DNA from: Streptomyces spiroverticillatus
GTDB lineage: Bacteria; Actinomycetota; Actinomycetes; Streptomycetales; Streptomycetaceae
Assembly (NCBI GenBank): GCA_014650415.1
Contig: BMUX01000005.1
Coordinates: 1-64,000, forward strand
Direction: 5' to 3'
DNA length: 64,000 nt
Below, one piece after another: positions 1 to 7,536 of the stretch. The translations under genes were made by a program, and so were the position numbers. How positions within the stretch are numbered: position 1 is the first letter of the stretch; each line of letters opens with the position of its first letter. Under the pieces are notes generated by a model, which ran no database searches, was not told the origin of the DNA, and saw nothing but the letters and a program-made list of their open reading frames with translations.

Positions 1-80
1 AGCTTCGTCACCCCCCGGGCAACGAGAGCCACCAACGCGAAAACCGCCAGCGTGATGACGACGAAGGCCAAATCGGCCAT
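1..80 (-). CDS. Kdp-leader-like small membrane peptide (partial, runs off left edge)
   Basis: Reading leftwards from an ATG at 80-78, the product begins MADLAFVVITLAVFALVALV and then RGVTKL up to the window edge. It is one hydrophobic helix with a positive tail. The ribosome site AGGAG lies just upstream (about 86-91). I recognise this peptide type as one that often precedes kdpF in actinobacterial kdpFABC operons, so the potassium-ATPase genes may lie just outside the window to the left. That is inference; only the first 26 codons are visible. An alternative is an unrelated single-helix small protein. Confidence 0.6.
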   Translation of the reverse strand, partial: MADLAFVVITLAVFALVALVARGVTK

Positions 81-186
81 CGCGAACTCCTGAATGCAGT
101 GGGTGGGTGAAGGCAGGTCTCACGACCCGGGGAGCCCGGCCAAGCCGTACGCCCTGAGATGAGGGAACGCCCTGCCGGGCCCCCTG

Positions 187-255
187 TGACCTGCGTTAAC
201 GCCCTCCTGACGCCTGCACCGCCGCTCTTGACGCCTCCCGTACGGGCCTTGACGC
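187..255. promoter_or_regulatory. Four TGAC(G/C) repeats with exact 21-bp period
   Basis: TGACCT at 187, TGACGC at 208, TGACGC at 229 and TGACGC at 250 are spaced exactly 21 bp, two helical turns, upstream of the leftward Kdp-leader gene. A palindrome GCGTTAACGC sits at 193-202. Same-face repeats suit an OmpR/KdpE-type activator, but the binding protein is unknown. Similar TGACG pairs at 11-bp spacing lie upstream of kdpF (5488 and 5499) and of the MMPL gene (7215-7262). Confidence 0.4.
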
Positions 256-284
256 GCCCCATACGGCCCCGCACGGCCGGGGCT

Positions 285-717
285 CTACAGGCTGGTGGGC
301 CGAGCTTCACCGGAGAACTCGTCCAAACCCGCCTTCCAGCGACGCTGCTGCGTGAGCCAGTGCACATAGCGCGGGGCAGCGTCGCGGAGATCGATGCTGA
401 GCGGATAGGGGTCGAACTCGTCCAGGAGCAGCTTGCGGAGGAATTCGACCATGCCGCAGGAGAACAGGGTGAAGTCGTCACGGGTGTGGCGACCGCAGAC
501 CAGGACCGGCCGCCGATCAGGGTCGGGGTAGGACGGAGACCTCCCCGCGGGTCCTCCCGAGGGAGCCGCCGCCCCAGACGGACATGAAGGCTGTGCAGTC
601 CTGCGGGAGCCGTGTGCCCCACCGCTCCTCCGCGGCCGCCCAGTCGATCTCCTCGTCGGCCCCGGGGTCCGGAGGAAGAATCCTGGCCAGCGCTGCGACA
701 CCCGTCGGGTCTTCCAT
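285..717 (-). pseudogene. SMI1/KNR4-family protein, frameshifted and internally deleted
   Basis: The N-terminal half starts at an ATG at 717 (MEDPTGVAALARILPP, then a WAAAEERWGTRLPQD segment typical of SMI1/KNR4 proteins). It continues to FMSVWGGGSLGR and then runs out of frame near 520-560. The C-terminal half is in another minus-strand frame (PVLVCGRHTRDDFTLFSCG, then FLRKLLLDEFDPYPLS) and ends at 285. The combined length of about 144 codons is shorter than the roughly 190 residues usual for such Streptomyces proteins, so an internal deletion plus frameshift is likely. SMI1/KNR4 domains are common in bacterial immunity proteins. A sequencing error alone would not explain the missing middle. 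Confidence 0.6.
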
Positions 718-725
718 GGCAATCC

Positions 726-1328
726 CTAGGCGGCGGGGGATGCCCAGCCGCGCAGTACCGCGTCGATCGTCGACCGGAACGCGGTCTCGGCCGCGGTGCC
801 GGTGAGGCCCCCGGCCAGTTCGAGGGTCACGAGCCCGTGCAGGGCCACCCACAGCGAGACGGCGATCAGCGTGGTGTCGCCCACGAGGACCCGGTCCGCG
901 ACGGCACGGTCGATCGCCGCGACCAGCGGCCGTACCGGGTCGCGGTCACCGACGTGGGCCGACGGCACGAAGGACTGCGCTCCGCCGAACAACACCGCGT
1001 ACAGGTGCGGGTGTTCACGCCCCCACCGGCGGTACGCCACGGCCAGCGCGTACAGATCCGCCACAGCGGTCTCGGAGTCGGGAACGGCCGTCAGGTCCTG
1101 GAACAGGCCGGCGACCGCCCGGTCGCGCACCTCGCGGACCACCCCGTCCTTCCCCTGGAACAACGTGTACACCGCCGCCGTCGACGTTCCGGCGGCGGCG
1201 GCCAACGCCCGGACCGTGACCGACTCCTGGGGGCGGGTGGCGAACAGCTCGGTCGCGCAAGCGACGAGCCGTTCTCTGACGGCGGCGTCGTTCGTTCTCG
1301 GCCTTCCCATGGGGAGCAGTTTACCCAT
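726..1328 (-). CDS. TetR/AcrR-family repressor
   Basis: A 200-residue regulator. Residues about 13-60 form a TetR N-terminal helix-turn-helix (RERLVACATELFATRP followed by the recognition segment AGTSTAAVYTLFQGKDGVV). The C-terminal half resembles the WHG-type ligand domain, with a YRRWGREHPHLYAVLF segment. The start could be the ATG at 1328 or the one at 1310 (MGRPRTND), which better matches family length. It is divergent from the alpha/beta hydrolase at 1382, with a near-perfect palindrome in the 53-bp gap. It therefore probably represses itself and that hydrolase; the ligand is unknown. Confidence 0.85.
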   Translation of the reverse strand: MGKLLPMGRPRTNDAAVRERLVACATELFATRPQESVTVRALAAAAGTSTAAVYTLFQGKDGVVREVRDRAVAGLFQDLTAVPDSETAVADLYALAVAYRRWGREHPHLYAVLFGGAQSFVPSAHVGDRDPVRPLVAAIDRAVADRVLVGDTTLIAVSLWVALHGLVTLELAGGLTGTAAETAFRSTIDAVLRGWASPAA

Positions 1329-1340
1329 GCTGATAACATC

Positions 1341-1363
1341 GTTTCAAAACAGCGTTCTGAAAC
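1341..1363. promoter_or_regulatory. Probable TetR operator
   Basis: Inverted repeat with arms GTTTCA (1341-1346) and TGAAAC (1358-1363). The interior AAAC/GTTC pairs are partly symmetric. It lies between the divergent TetR gene and the alpha/beta-hydrolase gene, next to an AT-rich TGATAACAT segment that could be a -10 region. Placement and symmetry fit a TetR dimer site. Confidence 0.55.
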
Positions 1364-1381
1364 TCTGCCGAGGAGCTCACC

Positions 1382-2716
1382 ATGCCGTCGTCCGCCCTAC
1401 GCCCCTTACGTCTTGTGCTCCGCCTACTGGCGGCCGTAGCCGCCGTGGTGGGGCTCGTCGCCCTCTTCCTGGCGCTGCTCGTCGCCACCGACGGCGCGGA
1501 CTCGGGATTCGTCGCATGGTCCGTGACCGTCGGGGTCGCGGCCTTCGCAGCGCTGTGGCGGGGCCGCCGCCGCTCCGGGCGCGGACGGCTGGTGGCCCTC
1601 CTGCCGGTGCTCGTCGCGGCGGCCCTGACGCTGTCGGTCTGTGTCCCCACCGTCCCCACGACGCGCAACCCCCCGCCCGCCCTGCCCTTCGTGACCGCCG
1701 AGCACTGGCGGCTGTCCACCGGCAGCCGGGTCGCGGTCTACCACTACCCGCCCACCGGCAACGGCCCCCGGCGCAGCGCCCCGCTCGTCTACCTCAACGG
1801 CGGCCCGGTGCGCGGCATTTCGGTGCTCGACCACCGCTTCCTCCAGCGGCTCGCAGGCCAGGGCCACGACGTGTACGCGTACGAACAGGCCGGCGGCGGT
1901 CGCAGCGACCTGCTGCCCATGGGCCAGTACGCGATCACCCGGTCCGTCCACGACCTCGGCGCCTTCATCGGCAGACTCGGCAAGGGCCGCGCCGACGTAC
2001 TGGGCTTCTCCTCGGGTGCGGTCGTACTCACCCGCGCGCTGGCCGACCCTGCCATGGCCGACCGACTGCACCGTGCGGTCATCGCCGAGCCGGGCCCCAT
2101 GGACGGTCCTTCCGCCCGGATGCCGGAGCAGAAGGGCCGGCCGTCGGCCCGCGACATCGCACCGGCCATGACCGGGCCGCGCTCCACGCATGTCCCCCGG
2201 TACGCGGTGGCGTTCGGCCTCATGCGGCTCGGGCTGCTCGACCCGGACAACGGGCTGGTGGGGCAGGCGGAGGGCGTCAACGCCTTCACCGCCGCCGATC
2301 TCGGCAGCGACACCGCGTCCGCCTACTGCGCGCGGGACGCGCACCGCATCCCGGTCGAGGACACTGCGGAGAACTTCTCCTTCAGCGCCGCCGCCAGCCT
2401 CCGCATCCAGCAGACGATCAAGGACTCCCCCGCCCTCGCCCCACGGCTCAGCCACTCCCGGACCCCCGCGATGCTGATGATCGCCGAGTGCTCCTCCCAG
2501 GTCCGGCAGTGGCAGACCGCCGTCCTAGCGGACAACCCCGCCGTCCGGCGCACCCAGTACCTGCCCGGCGTCGGCCACCACATGTGGAACGGCCTGGACG
2601 ACAACGACCGACGTGCGGCGGCCGTCATCACCGCGTTCCTCCAGGACAGGCCCGCACCGCTGCCCGACTACCCGAAGCGGGCCGACATCCCGGCCTTCCT
2701 CCGCGACCACAAGTAG
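1382..2716 (+). CDS. Membrane-anchored alpha/beta-fold hydrolase
   Basis: A 444-residue protein. The first about 90 residues contain three hydrophobic helices (around 8-35, 42-60 and 68-90), and a secreted or cell-surface hydrolase domain follows. The catalytic features are an oxyanion-type NGGPVRG near residue 139, a nucleophile elbow GFSSG with Ser near 209, and a late histidine in GVGHHMWN near 398. The start is set by GAGGAG six bases upstream of the ATG. The gene is divergent from the TetR repressor at 726-1328, which probably controls it. The substrate is unknown; family members include esterases and proline iminopeptidase-like enzymes. Its last 89 bases overlap the antisense end of kdpD. 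Confidence 0.8.
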   Translation: MPSSALRPLRLVLRLLAAVAAVVGLVALFLALLVATDGADSGFVAWSVTVGVAAFAALWRGRRRSGRGRLVALLPVLVAAALTLSVCVPTVPTTRNPPPALPFVTAEHWRLSTGSRVAVYHYPPTGNGPRRSAPLVYLNGGPVRGISVLDHRFLQRLAGQGHDVYAYEQAGGGRSDLLPMGQYAITRSVHDLGAFIGRLGKGRADVLGFSSGAVVLTRALADPAMADRLHRAVIAEPGPMDGPSARMPEQKGRPSARDIAPAMTGPRSTHVPRYAVAFGLMRLGLLDPDNGLVGQAEGVNAFTAADLGSDTASAYCARDAHRIPVEDTAENFSFSAAASLRIQQTIKDSPALAPRLSHSRTPAMLMIAECSSQVRQWQTAVLADNPAVRRTQYLPGVGHHMWNGLDDNDRRAAAVITAFLQDRPAPLPDYPKRADIPAFLRDHK

Positions 2717-5252
2717 CGCAATCCGGCGGGCAGGCCCCGCCCGTCCCTGCACTGCCCCTCTCCGCCCCGCCCGTCTCCGCCTCACCCCCCGGCCCCGGCG
2801 GTCCGGGTCCGCCCGCACCCGGCAGCGACACCACCATGGTGAGCCCCCCGCCCGGGGTGTCCTCCGGGGTCAGAGTGCCGCCCATGGCCTCCGTGAGGCC
2901 CCGGGCGAGGGCGAGGCCCAGGCCCACTCCCCGGGTGTTGTCCGTGTCGCCGAGGCGCTGGAAGGGGACGAAGACCCGGTCCCGGTCCGCGACGGGCAGG
3001 CCGGGGCCCCGGTCCGCGACGCGCAGTTCCACCCGGCCGCCGAGGGTGCTCGCGGAGAGGCGGACGGGCCGGTCGGCCGGGGAGTGCCGTACGGCATTGC
3101 TGACCAGGTTGGCGACCACCCGCTCCAGCAGCGGCGGATCGCTGAGGACGGAGGGTGCGGTGTCCAGTCGTACGCACACGACCTGCGGCCCGTCGGGCGG
3201 CAGCCCCTCCAGGGCGGCGGGCAGGACTTCGTCGAAGGCGGTGGGCCGCAGGGCGAGGGTGAGGGCTCCGGCCTGGAGTCTGCTCATGTCGAGGAGGTTG
3301 TCGATGAGGCGGCCGAGGCGGGCCATGGACTCCTCGGCGGTGGCGAGGAGTTCGTCCCGTTCCTCGTGGCTGAACTCGACGTCGGGGCTGCGCAGCGAGC
3401 CGACGGCCGCCCAGCCGACGGCGAGCGGGGTGCGCAGGTCGTGGCTGACGGCGGCCAGGAGTGCGGTGCGCATCCGGTCGGCGGCCTTTATGGGTTCCGC
3501 CTCCGCAGCGGCCTCCGCGAGCCGGTCCCGTTCGACGGCGGCGGCGACGTGGGCGGCGAAGGCGGTGAGGACACGGCGTTCGGCGCCGTCGAGCGTACGG
3601 CCGCGCAGCACGAGGAACAGGCCTTCGCCGACCGGGACTTGGGTCACCCCGTCGCCCGGAACCCGGCTGAGCCCCTCCCCCTCCGCCCGCTCCTCCACCA
3701 GCTCCGCCGACGCCACCCCGAACGTCTCCCTGGCCCGCGTGAGCAGCGCCTCGATCGCCCGGTCGCCCCGGACGATGTTCCCGGCGAGCGCCGACATCGT
3801 CTCCGCCTCCGCCGTGGCCCGCGCGGCCCGCCGGGACAGTTTCAGCGAGCGGTCGGCCATGGCCGCCACCGTCCCGGCCACCACCACGAACACCGCGAGC
3901 GCGAGCAGGTTGTCCGGTTCGGCGACGGTGAACCGGCCCCTGGGCGGGATGAACCAGTAGTTGAGGAGGAGCGATGCCGTCACCGCGCCGACCACCGCCG
4001 AGACGACCCCGCCGATGCAGGCGACGCCGAGCACGGTCACCAGGTACAGCAGTGCCTCGCTGGTGAGGTTGAGGGTGCCCCGGAACCGGTCGAGCAGCAG
4101 GGTCAGGAGTACGGGCAGGACCAGCCCGGCGACCGGCCCCGCGACCAGGCGGGACGTGGGCAGGGTGCGGCGGCGCGAGGGCAGCAGCCTGCCGCCTCCG
4201 GCGCGTTCGTGGGCGACCGTGCGCACGTCGATGTCGACGTCGGCGCAGAGCGCGACGGTGGTGTCGCCGATGCCGCGCCCGGTGAGGAACCGCTCCAGCC
4301 GGCCGCGTCTGCTGGTGCCGAGCACGAGCTGCGTCGCGCTCTCGGCGCGCGCGAACTCGACCAGGGCTTCGGCGACTTGGGCCCCGACGACCGAGTGGTA
4401 CGTTCCGCCCAGGCTCTCCACGAGCTGCCGCTGCCTGGCAAGCGCGCCGTGCGAGGAACCCGCCGCGAGACCGTCGCTGCGTACGACATGGACGGCGAGC
4501 AGCGCACCGTGCGCGGCCCGGTCGGCGATGCGGGCGGCGCGCCGGATCAGGGTCTCGCCCTCGGAGCCGCCGGGCAGGGCGACGACGACGCGTTCCCGGA
4601 TGCCCCAGGCGTCGGGCGTGCGGCGTTCGGCGCGCAGCTTTTCGTCGACGCGGTCGGCGACCCACAGCAGGGCGAGTTCGCGCAGGGCGGCGAGGTTGTC
4701 CTCGCGGAAGTAGTGGCCGAGGGCGGCGTCGATGCGCTCGGGCGGGTGGATGTCGCCGTGCGCCATGCGGCGGCGCAGCGCGTCCGGCGGCATGTCGACC
4801 AGTTCGATCTGGTCGGCCCGGCGCACGAAGTCGTCGGGGACGGTGGTGAGTTGGGGCGTACCGGTGATCTTCTCGACGACGTCCTTGAGGGACTCCAGGT
4901 GCTGGATGTCGAGCGTGCTGACGACGTCGATCCCGGCGTCCAGGAACTCCGCCACGACCCGCCAGTGCGCGGGGCGCGAGCCGTCCGGCTCGGCGGGGTG
5001 GGCGAGGTCGTCCACCAGGACTTCGCGCGGGCGGCGGATCAGTACGTCGTCGAGGGCGACGTACTCCATGGTGGTCAGGATCTCGTCGAGCAGCGCCTCG
5101 GTGTGGGGTCGCCCGTGGGCCCGTACGATCCCGATCACCACGTCCGTGCCGCGTGCGGCCCGACGGCGGGCCTCGTCGAGCATGCGGTACGTCTTGCCGA
5201 CGCCGGGAGCGGCGCCGAGATACACCTTGAGCCTGCCGCGCACCTCCCGCAC
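2628..5252 (-). CDS. kdpD: KdpD-type osmosensitive potassium-sensor histidine kinase
   Basis: An 874-residue kinase with the full KdpD layout. The N-terminal KdpD domain has Walker A GAAPGVGKT (residues 12-20) and Walker-B-like VDDLAH. A USP-like cytoplasmic domain follows (about 240-360, ending in the GTSRRGRLERF motif), then four membrane helices (about 375-480), a GAF-like region, and the H-box AVSHDLRTPL (His near 604). The ATPase domain carries NLVSNAVRHS, DRGPG and GVGLGLALA. It starts at a GTG preceded by GAGGGGAGG. KdpD senses K+ limitation or turgor and phosphorylates KdpE. No kdpE is visible next to it. The last about 55 residues are Gly/Cys/Arg-rich low complexity and read antisense into the neighbouring hydrolase gene, so the native stop may have been lost. 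Confidence 0.93.
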   Translation of the reverse strand: MREVRGRLKVYLGAAPGVGKTYRMLDEARRRAARGTDVVIGIVRAHGRPHTEALLDEILTTMEYVALDDVLIRRPREVLVDDLAHPAEPDGSRPAHWRVVAEFLDAGIDVVSTLDIQHLESLKDVVEKITGTPQLTTVPDDFVRRADQIELVDMPPDALRRRMAHGDIHPPERIDAALGHYFREDNLAALRELALLWVADRVDEKLRAERRTPDAWGIRERVVVALPGGSEGETLIRRAARIADRAAHGALLAVHVVRSDGLAAGSSHGALARQRQLVESLGGTYHSVVGAQVAEALVEFARAESATQLVLGTSRRGRLERFLTGRGIGDTTVALCADVDIDVRTVAHERAGGGRLLPSRRRTLPTSRLVAGPVAGLVLPVLLTLLLDRFRGTLNLTSEALLYLVTVLGVACIGGVVSAVVGAVTASLLLNYWFIPPRGRFTVAEPDNLLALAVFVVVAGTVAAMADRSLKLSRRAARATAEAETMSALAGNIVRGDRAIEALLTRARETFGVASAELVEERAEGEGLSRVPGDGVTQVPVGEGLFLVLRGRTLDGAERRVLTAFAAHVAAAVERDRLAEAAAEAEPIKAADRMRTALLAAVSHDLRTPLAVGWAAVGSLRSPDVEFSHEERDELLATAEESMARLGRLIDNLLDMSRLQAGALTLALRPTAFDEVLPAALEGLPPDGPQVVCVRLDTAPSVLSDPPLLERVVANLVSNAVRHSPADRPVRLSASTLGGRVELRVADRGPGLPVADRDRVFVPFQRLGDTDNTRGVGLGLALARGLTEAMGGTLTPEDTPGGGLTMVVSLPGAGGPGPPGPGGEAETGGAERGSAGTGGACPPDCATCGRGGRPGCRPASGSRAAVRACPGGTR

Positions 5253-5281
5253 CTCCCCTCGTGCCCCCGCAGCACCGCCGC

Positions 5282-5371
5282 TCAGTACTTGTCCGGGTGG
5301 AGCCGGGCGAGGAGCAGGTACCCCACCAGAGCGGCGGCGATGACGATCCCGACGATGTTCTCGACAGTCAT
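5282..5371 (-). CDS. kdpF: KdpF potassium-ATPase accessory peptide
   Basis: A 29-residue peptide too short for most callers. It starts MTVENIVGIVIAAALVGYLL and ends ARLHPDKY, the characteristic single-helix KdpF sequence with the R-x-H/E-P-x-K/R tail. KdpF stabilises the KdpABC complex in the membrane. Here it is followed after only 29 bp by kdpD on the same strand, with kdpA, kdpB and kdpC absent. Either the ATPase genes were deleted from this locus or this is a duplicated leader and sensor pair. Confidence 0.85.
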   Translation of the reverse strand: MTVENIVGIVIAAALVGYLLLARLHPDKY

Positions 5372-5682
5372 GCGCTTCTCAACTCTCGTACGGCGCAGTC
5401 CACTGGGGACCACGAGTTCGGCGTACGGGTCTGGACCGGCCCGCCGCACCCCATACTCCGGCCCGCCGCACCCCGAAGCCCCGGTCTTGACGCACCGCTG
5501 ACACGGTGCCGCCGCATCCCTACGCGTCCCTGGCGCGACGGGCCAGATCCCTTGCCCGCAAGCCGGGTTGGCTACTCCCTCTTGCTAAGTACCGGTAGTC
5601 AGCGTTACGTTGTACCGGTACTCAGCGACACCGAATAGCTCCCTCAACACCCCACCCACACCTGCCAATTAGGAGTCCTGCC
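5372..5682. other. Divergent intergenic region between kdpF and the serine hydrolase
   Basis: These 311 bp contain no convincing gene. They hold a TGACGC/TGACAC pair with 11-bp spacing (5488 and 5499) on the kdpF side and a double TACCGGTA element (5590-5627) on the hydrolase side. Confidence 0.6.
5590..5627. promoter_or_regulatory. Double TACCGGTA operator
   Basis: Two copies of a 15-bp element, TACCGGTAGTCAGCG (5590-5604) and TACCGGTACTCAGCG (5613-5627), are spaced 23 bp apart. Each core TACCGGTA is itself palindromic. They end about 55 bp before the serine-hydrolase start. They look like paired repressor sites; the cognate regulator is not evident nearby. Confidence 0.5.
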
Positions 5683-6918
5683 ATGACCAAGACCAGCAAC
5701 GGCTTCTCCGCGACCGGCCTGCGTCGACTGCGCGAGGTGCTGGAAGCGCACGTGGAGTCCAAGAAGATCCCCGGTCTCGTCGCCCTCGTCGGCCGGGGCG
5801 AGGAGACCCACGTCGAGGCGATCGGCACGATGCGCCACGAGGGCGGCACGCCGATGCGGCGCGACACCATCTTCCGGATGGCCTCGACCTCCAAGCCGGT
5901 CGCCGTCTCCGCGACCATGGTCCTGCTGGACGAGTGCCGGCTGCGCATCGACGACCCGGTCGACGCGTGGCTGCCGGAACTGGCCGACCGCCAGGTGCTC
6001 AAGCGGCCCGACGGCCCGCTGGACGAGACCGTCCCGGCCCGGCGGCCCATCACCGTACGGGACCTGCTGACCTCCACCTGCGGGCTCGGCCTGGAGACGA
6101 CGGCGATGGGCTCCCCGATGATGGCCGCCTACTTCGAGCGCAAGGTGTACGGCGAGAACGGCTGGCTGCTCCCGCAGGTGGAGCCGGACGAGTGGATGCG
6201 CCGCCTGGGCACGCTCCCGCTGATGCACCAGCCCGGAGAGCAGTGGATGTACAACGTCAGCGACGACCTGCTCGGCGTGCTCGTCGCCCGTGTCACCGGC
6301 CGGCCCTTCGAGGAGTTCCTGCGCGAGCGCATCTTCGGGCCGCTGGGCATGAAGGACACCGGGTTCCACGTGCCCGCCGACAAGATCCACCGCCTGCCTC
6401 CGCTGTACGCGCCCGACCCGCAGACCGGCGAGTTCGTCGTCGGGGACCCGGCCGAGGGCGGACACCACAGCACGCCCCCGGCGTTCCCCTCCAGCGGCGG
6501 CGGACTCGACTCCACCGCCGACGACTACCACGCGTACTTCCGCATGCTCCTCAACCACGGCGTGCACGAGGGCGAACGCATCCTGTCCCGTCCCGCGGTC
6601 GAGCTGATGACCACCAACCGCCTCACCCCCGAACAGACGAACACCCGCGCCGCCATGGCCCGCAACCTCGTCCACCTCTCGTACGGCCAGGGCCAGCACG
6701 GCGGTTGGGGCTTCGGGATGGCGGTGCGCACCTACCGGGGCGACTACGCGCCGGTGGGCCAGTTCGGCTGGGACGGCGGGGCCGGTACGTCGACGTACGC
6801 CGACCCGCAGAACGGGCTCGTGGGCATCCTGCTCACCCAGACCGGCATGTCGACCCCGGACTCGGCACGGGTCATCAGCGACTTCTGGACCACCCTCTAC
6901 CAGGCGGTCGAGGACTGA
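5683..6918 (+). CDS. Serine hydrolase of the beta-lactamase/EstB family
   Basis: A 411-residue protein of the class C beta-lactamase fold (PF00144). The SxxK nucleophile motif is MASTSKP (Ser about 68, Lys about 71). The YxxS-type second motif is in QWMYNVSDD (Tyr about 190). A Gly-rich WDGGAGTSTYADP near residue 365 is a counterpart of the third (K/H-x-G) motif. There is no signal peptide, so a cytoplasmic esterase or peptidase role is more likely than antibiotic resistance. The ribosome site is AGGAG about 12 bases upstream. It stands alone, preceded by paired TACCGGTA operators and followed by a strong terminator. Confidence 0.88.
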   Translation: MTKTSNGFSATGLRRLREVLEAHVESKKIPGLVALVGRGEETHVEAIGTMRHEGGTPMRRDTIFRMASTSKPVAVSATMVLLDECRLRIDDPVDAWLPELADRQVLKRPDGPLDETVPARRPITVRDLLTSTCGLGLETTAMGSPMMAAYFERKVYGENGWLLPQVEPDEWMRRLGTLPLMHQPGEQWMYNVSDDLLGVLVARVTGRPFEEFLRERIFGPLGMKDTGFHVPADKIHRLPPLYAPDPQTGEFVVGDPAEGGHHSTPPAFPSSGGGLDSTADDYHAYFRMLLNHGVHEGERILSRPAVELMTTNRLTPEQTNTRAAMARNLVHLSYGQGQHGGWGFGMAVRTYRGDYAPVGQFGWDGGAGTSTYADPQNGLVGILLTQTGMSTPDSARVISDFWTTLYQAVED

Positions 6919-6960
6919 CGCCGCTACTGACACCACTACTGACACCGCTGCGGACGACGA

Positions 6961-7008
6961 AAAGGGGCCGGGCGGTCCATGGCTGGAGCCATGGACCGCC
7001 CGGCCTTT
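6961..7008 (+). terminator. Strong rho-independent-like hairpin
   Basis: A near-perfect 19-bp stem has left arm 6966-6984, a GG loop and right arm 6987-7005. It is flanked by AAA and TTT and sits 42 bp after the serine-hydrolase stop. Confidence 0.85.
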
Positions 7009-7273
7009 CCGCGACCCCCCTCAGAGCCGCGGAAACGGGACTTCCCCCGTCACGAACCGTCCGGGTGAGGTTCCTTCGCAGCTCCGGGCCCCCGCCCCTG
7101 GCTCCGCTCGGTACCGGCGGTGCTCGTCACTCGCCCTCCACCCGCACGACGGATCGTTCGTGCGTCCCGTGCGATCACCAGCCTGGGGCACGGAAGTTCG
7201 GCCGTCGGCCGCGTTGACGGCCCCCTGACGTCGTGCGCGTCCGGCTTGACGGACTGCTGACGGCCGCCCCCGA

Positions 7274-7364
7274 CCCCGGGCGGCAGATCGGCCGGGCAGC
7301 GCCCCGGGCGGCAGATCGGCCGGGCAGCGCCCCGGGCGGCGGATCGGCCCGGCAGTGCCCCGGG
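7274..7364. repeat. 28-bp tandem repeat, about 3.25 copies
   Basis: Copies start at 7274, 7302 and 7330, each beginning CCCCGGGCGGC(A/G)GATCGGCC, with a partial fourth CCCCGGG at 7358. The first two copies are identical and the third carries a few substitutions. It is noncoding and upstream of the MMPL gene. Confidence 0.8.
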
Positions 7365-7417
7365 AAATGACCCTCGAACGCCAACTTGGCGCCACGGCAC
7401 ACCACTTGGGCTTGCGG

Positions 7418-7436
7418 TGGCGTCAAAGTGATGCCA
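7418..7436. promoter_or_regulatory. Inverted-repeat operator upstream of MMPL gene
   Basis: TGGCGTCA-AAG-TGATGCCA is an inverted repeat with one mismatch. Related half-sites TTGGCGCCAC (7386-7395) and TTGGTGCCAC (7439-7448) flank it. It lies about 100 bp before the MMPL start, so it is a probable repressor binding region. The regulator is not adjacent. Confidence 0.45.
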
Positions 7437-7536
7437 TCTTGGTGCCACGAAGGCGCGCAGGCCGTTCCACGCCTGCGCCGCCTCCTCCGCGCCATCCCCG
7501 CACCATCCCCACCCACGACAGGAGTCCGACTTCGCC

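Larger units (their letters stand above)
6919..7536. other. Intergenic region with terminator, phased repeats, tandem repeat and operators
   Basis: A 618-bp gap with no convincing gene. From left to right it holds a strong hairpin (6961-7008), four TGACG repeats (7215, 7226, 7247, 7258; spacing 11, 21 and 11), a 28-bp tandem repeat (7274-7364), and a cluster of TGGCGTCA/TGATGCCA-type inverted repeats before the MMPL gene. Confidence 0.6.

Noticed and set aside
285..717. Two separate intact genes in the SMI1/KNR4 region
   Set aside because: The two halves are in different frames and together reconstruct one SMI1-like protein lacking its middle.
796..3960. A 1,054-codon open frame on the plus strand across the TetR, hydrolase and kdpD genes
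   Set aside because: Composition is Arg/Pro/Ser-rich with no domain, and it covers well-supported genes in other frames. This is the usual artefact of very high GC.
7274..7364. CRISPR-like array
   Set aside because: The repeats are head-to-tail 28-bp units without spacers, and no cas gene is near.
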